In this document: in pieces, positions 5,709 through 7,773 of the stretch
Position numbering within the stretch: position 1 is the stretch's first letter
Layout: every line of letters begins with the position of its first letter
Source: an uncultured bacterium
GTDB lineage: Bacteria; Patescibacteriota; Patescibacteriia; UBA1558; GWA2-36-10
DNA length: 7,773 nt
Direction of reading: 5' to 3'
Assembly (NCBI GenBank): GCA_903876815.1
Contig: CAIRBL010000046.1
Span: 1-7,773 of the forward strand
Made by a program: the position numbers and the translations under genes
Notes under the pieces: model-generated
The model's database searches: none
What the model was told of the DNA's origin: nothing
Seen by the model: the letters and a program-made list of their open reading frames with translations, nothing else

Positions 5709-7514
5709 TTAAGCGACTAGATTATCAAATTCTTCTTTTTCTATGGTTTCTTTTTCCATTAAAACAGAGACTATTTTTTCCATTTGTTCTTTGTGTTCGC
5801 GGATAATTTTTTCAGCACTTTGTGCTGCTTGTTGAACGTAGTTAGAAATTTCATGGTCAATACTCTCAGCTGTTTTTTCACTATAATCACGACGTTCATG
5901 AATTTCTTTACCTAAGAAAACCATTTCTTCTTTTTTACCAAAAGTTCTAAAGCCCAACTTTTCATTCATACCAAATTGAGTAATAAGACTTCTAGCGATA
6001 GCTGTAGCTCTTTCTAAATCATTGCTAGCACCGGTAGTTACTTCGTGACAAAATATTTTTTCTGCCATACGACCACCCAAGAGCACGGCCATATCGTCAA
6101 TAAAATCTTCATAGCTATGCATTTTTTTGTCTTCTTCTGGCAAATTGATAGTATAGCCAGCAGCACGTCCACGAGAGATAATGGATATTTTGTGTACTGG
6201 ATCGGCATGTTCTAAATAGTGGGCAACGACAGCGTGACCGGCCTCATGATAGGCAGTGGTCTTTTTTTCTTTATCAGACAAAATATGACTTTTGCGTTCT
6301 GGTCCAAGCATTACTTTTTCGATGGAATCCAAAACAGTTTCTTGGCTAATAATTTTTTCATTTTTGCGAGCAGTCATAATAGCTGCTTCATTTAAAACGT
6401 TGGCCAAATCAGCGCCAGAAAAACCTGGAGTTCTTTGAGCTACACGTTTGAGGTCAACATTTTTTTGCATTGGTTTTCCTTTGGCGTGGATATTCAAAAT
6501 TTCTTCACGATCTTTGATGTCAGGCATGTCAATGACTACCTGTCTATCAAATCTGCCAGGACGAAGTAGAGCTGGATCCAAAACATCATGACGATTAGTA
6601 GCAGCGAGGACTATGACATTGGTTTGGTTATCAAAACCATCCATCTCAGTAAGGATCTGGTTTAAAGTTTGTTCACGTTCATCATGTGAGCCGCCAAGTC
6701 CGGAGCCTCTTTGACGACCGACGGCATCAATTTCATCTATAAAGATAATACAAGGAGAGGCTTTTTTTGCTTTTTTAAATAAGTCTCTGACACGTGAGGC
6801 ACCAACACCAACAAACATTTCTACAAATTCAGAACCAGAGATATGAAAAAATGGCACTTTAGCTTCACCAGCCACAGCGCGAGATAATAAGGTTTTACCT
6901 GTGCCAGGGCTACCTAGCAACAAAACACCTTTGGGGATTTTTGCTCCTAGGTCTAGAAATTTTTGTGGGCTCTTTAAGAATTCTACGATTTCTTGCAAAT
7001 CTTCTTTAGCTTCTTTAGCGCCAGCTACATCTTTGAAAGTCACTTTAGTTTTTTGGTCAGCGAGTTTTGCTCCACTTTGCCCAAAAGTCATAGCTCGGTT
7101 GTTGACGCCTTGGACCTGACGCATCATAAACCAAATCATACCCAAAATAAACAAAGCAGGTATCAAGAATGGTAGTAGACTACTAAAACTAAAAGTAGAA
7201 TTTGCTTCTTCTCCAACAGTTAGTTCTAGGCGACTGATTTTTTCGGGACTAACTCCATAGTTGCTTAGTAGCGTAGTTAAAGATTCACCGCTTTCTTTTT
7301 TACTGATGCGATTTGAGCCGTCATTTAAAGTGATGTCTAGCTGATTACCTTTGACTTGAATGCTTTTGATTTGTTCATTTTGAATTTCTTGGACTAATTG
7401 TCCCAGATTCATTTCTTCAGGTTTTTCTATTTTATTGCTATACAAGCTAAAGATAGCAGCAATAATAGCAAAGACTAGAAAAAATACAGCGAAATTTTTA
7501 AATATATTTTTCAT
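5709..7514 (-). CDS. ftsH: ATP-dependent zinc metalloprotease FtsH
   Basis: FtsH is a hexameric AAA+ protease anchored in the cytoplasmic membrane that extracts and degrades unassembled membrane proteins and selected soluble regulators. The order is classical. Transmembrane helix 1 (about 5-25), an extracytoplasmic domain (about 26-108) and transmembrane helix 2 (about 112-131) are followed by the AAA+ module. That module has Walker A GSPGTGKT (201-208), the pore loop MFVGVG (233-238), Walker B IIFIDE (256-261) and the second region of homology ending RPGRFDR, with arginine-finger residues R318 and R321. The M41 protease domain carries the zinc motif HEAGH (423-427) and the third metal ligand Asp499 in NDLERAT. 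A Glu/Lys-rich coiled-coil tail closes the protein. At 601 residues it is slightly shorter than the E. coli enzyme (about 644) with nothing essential missing. The ATG directly precedes the first membrane helix, and a weak purine run (TAGAG) lies 7-11 bases upstream. It appears to be monocistronic. Confidence 0.98.
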   Translation of the reverse strand: MKNIFKNFAVFFLVFAIIAAIFSLYSNKIEKPEEMNLGQLVQEIQNEQIKSIQVKGNQLDITLNDGSNRISKKESGESLTTLLSNYGVSPEKISRLELTVGEEANSTFSFSSLLPFLIPALFILGMIWFMMRQVQGVNNRAMTFGQSGAKLADQKTKVTFKDVAGAKEAKEDLQEIVEFLKSPQKFLDLGAKIPKGVLLLGSPGTGKTLLSRAVAGEAKVPFFHISGSEFVEMFVGVGASRVRDLFKKAKKASPCIIFIDEIDAVGRQRGSGLGGSHDEREQTLNQILTEMDGFDNQTNVIVLAATNRHDVLDPALLRPGRFDRQVVIDMPDIKDREEILNIHAKGKPMQKNVDLKRVAQRTPGFSGADLANVLNEAAIMTARKNEKIISQETVLDSIEKVMLGPERKSHILSDKEKKTTAYHEAGHAVVAHYLEHADPVHKISIISRGRAAGYTINLPEEDKKMHSYEDFIDDMAVLLGGRMAEKIFCHEVTTGASNDLERATAIARSLITQFGMNEKLGFRTFGKKEEMVFLGKEIHERRDYSEKTAESIDHEISNYVQQAAQSAEKIIREHKEQMEKIVSVLMEKETIEKEEFDNLVA

Positions 7515-7529
7515 CTCTTACTCTATTTA

Positions 7530-7544
7530 AATCAATTATTGATT
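7530..7544. promoter_or_regulatory. Perfect inverted repeat over the predicted ftsH start site
   Basis: AATCAAT (7530-7536) and ATTGATT (7538-7544) form a perfect 7-1-7 inverted repeat. It starts one base downstream of the ftsH -10 box and covers the predicted transcription start (about 7539). This is a plausible operator position. The surroundings are so AT-rich that chance is a serious alternative, and no regulator gene is nearby. Confidence 0.25.
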
Positions 7545-7545
7545 A

Positions 7546-7575
7546 ATTATAACTTATTATTTTAATTTAGCCCAA
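7546..7575 (-). promoter_or_regulatory. Probable sigma-70-type promoter of ftsH
   Basis: On the - strand a perfect TATAAT (7551-7546) lies 32 bases before the ftsH ATG. The best -35 candidate is TTGGGC (7575-7570) with an 18-base spacer, matching only the TTG half of the consensus. That -35 lies in the 3' arm of the hairpin described at 7564-7602. Confidence 0.6.
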
Positions 7576-7602
7576 CTCTTGATTTAAGACTTGGGCTAAA
7601 TT
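7564..7602. terminator. Strong hairpin between the partial gene and ftsH
   Basis: AATTTAGCCCAA (7564-7575) pairs perfectly with TTGGGCTAAATT (7591-7602). After one C-C mismatch, TCTT (7577-7580) pairs with AAGA (7586-7589). It lies three bases past the stop of the minus-strand partial gene and most simply ends that transcript. However, the clean run of T (7601-7607) is on the + strand. On the - strand the tail is AAATTAAAATAAT, a poor U-tract, so termination toward ftsH may be leaky. Confidence 0.65.
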
Positions 7603-7605
7603 TTT

Positions 7606-7773
7606 TTATTCAGTTTTTTCACTTACAATTTCGGCGTCATTTGGAGTTTCTGGGGGAGTTTCTACGCTTTCTGTTTTTTCTACCTTGCCTTCAGCCTTTT
7701 CTTTGACTACTTTATTTTCACCCTCTTCTTTTTTGACTGGTTTTGCACTTGCTGCTTTTAAGGACAAGCCCAA
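7606..7773 (-). CDS. C-terminal end of a protein with a Lys/Glu-rich tail (5' end outside window)
   Basis: An open frame runs in from the right edge on the - strand and ends at TAA (7606-7608), giving 55 residues. It begins LGLSLKAASAKPVKK and continues as a low-complexity tail rich in Lys, Glu, Val and Pro that ends EIVSEKTE. The codon pattern resembles the neighbours and a hairpin follows the stop directly, so it is a real gene end. The tail is probably disordered and contains no diagnostic motif. Such tails occur on ribosomal proteins (S16 and S2, for example) and on chaperone-like proteins in candidate-phylum genomes. The LGLSLKAA segment could be the end of a small ribosomal protein core, but I cannot assign the family from this fragment. 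Confidence 0.75.
   Translation of the reverse strand: MGLSLKAASAKPVKKEEGENKVVKEKAEGKVEKTESVETPPETPNDAEIVSEKTE

Noticed and set aside
6901..7175. Two overlapping + strand open frames opposite the ftsH AAA+ domain
   Set aside because: They are antisense to highly conserved FtsH sequence (Walker A region and upstream), and their mutual overlap indicates chance open frames.
1..7773. A new mobile, defence or biosynthetic system in the window
   Set aside because: There are no transposase, integrase, nuclease, toxin or biosynthetic domains, no direct-repeat arrays and no target-site duplications. The genes are housekeeping plus one unassigned membrane protein.

Overview
This is an AT-rich stretch of bacterial chromosome made of housekeeping genes. 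It holds four complete protein genes, the 3' end of a fifth, and short intergenic gaps that carry readable promoters and terminators. The most likely source is an uncultivated Candidatus Patescibacteria (CPR)-type bacterium. This is inferred from the protein style (a ValRS of 850 residues, a PilB-type ATPase standing alone next to housekeeping genes, an orphan multi-pass membrane protein), from the low GC content, and from a dispersed-repeat-like core in one terminator that I recall from such genomes. It is not proven. All five visible stop codons are TAA, and the standard bacterial code fits throughout.

Layout. Positions 1-144 are the 3' part of a T-box leader: a near-textbook T-box sequence, an antiterminator and a following U-tract hairpin. 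It leads into valS on the + strand (145-2697). valS converges on a PilB/GspE-type ATPase gene on the - strand (2752-4488), and one long hairpin between them (2702-2753) serves both. Upstream of the ATPase gene, also on the - strand, are a multi-pass membrane protein of unknown function (4589-5581), ftsH (5709-7514), and the last 55 codons of a gene with a Lys/Glu-rich tail (7606-7773). No gap without a gene reaches 300 bases.

Transcription. Each of the three complete minus-strand genes has its own sigma-70-type -10 TATAAT upstream and a hairpin downstream, so they look monocistronic rather than one operon. The ATPase promoter is nearly perfect (TTGACT, 17 bp, TATAAT). Upstream of it and of ftsH, the -35 region touches or lies inside the hairpin that ends the preceding gene. 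Ribosome-binding sites are weak or absent: the leaders are A/T-rich, and only ftsH has a hint of one.

Functions. The proteins do not form one pathway. ValRS charges tRNA-Val, and the T-box would raise its expression when uncharged tRNA accumulates. The ATPase would power assembly of a type IV pilus or related secretion filament. FtsH is the membrane-anchored AAA+ zinc protease for quality control. I see no mobile element, CRISPR array, defence system, toxin-antitoxin pair or prophage. The points most worth a second look are the T-box leader with a possible loop-to-terminator pseudoknot, an insertion inside the ATPase motor domain, the repeat-like core of the convergent terminator, and a hairpin upstream of ftsH whose U-tract is on the unexpected strand.
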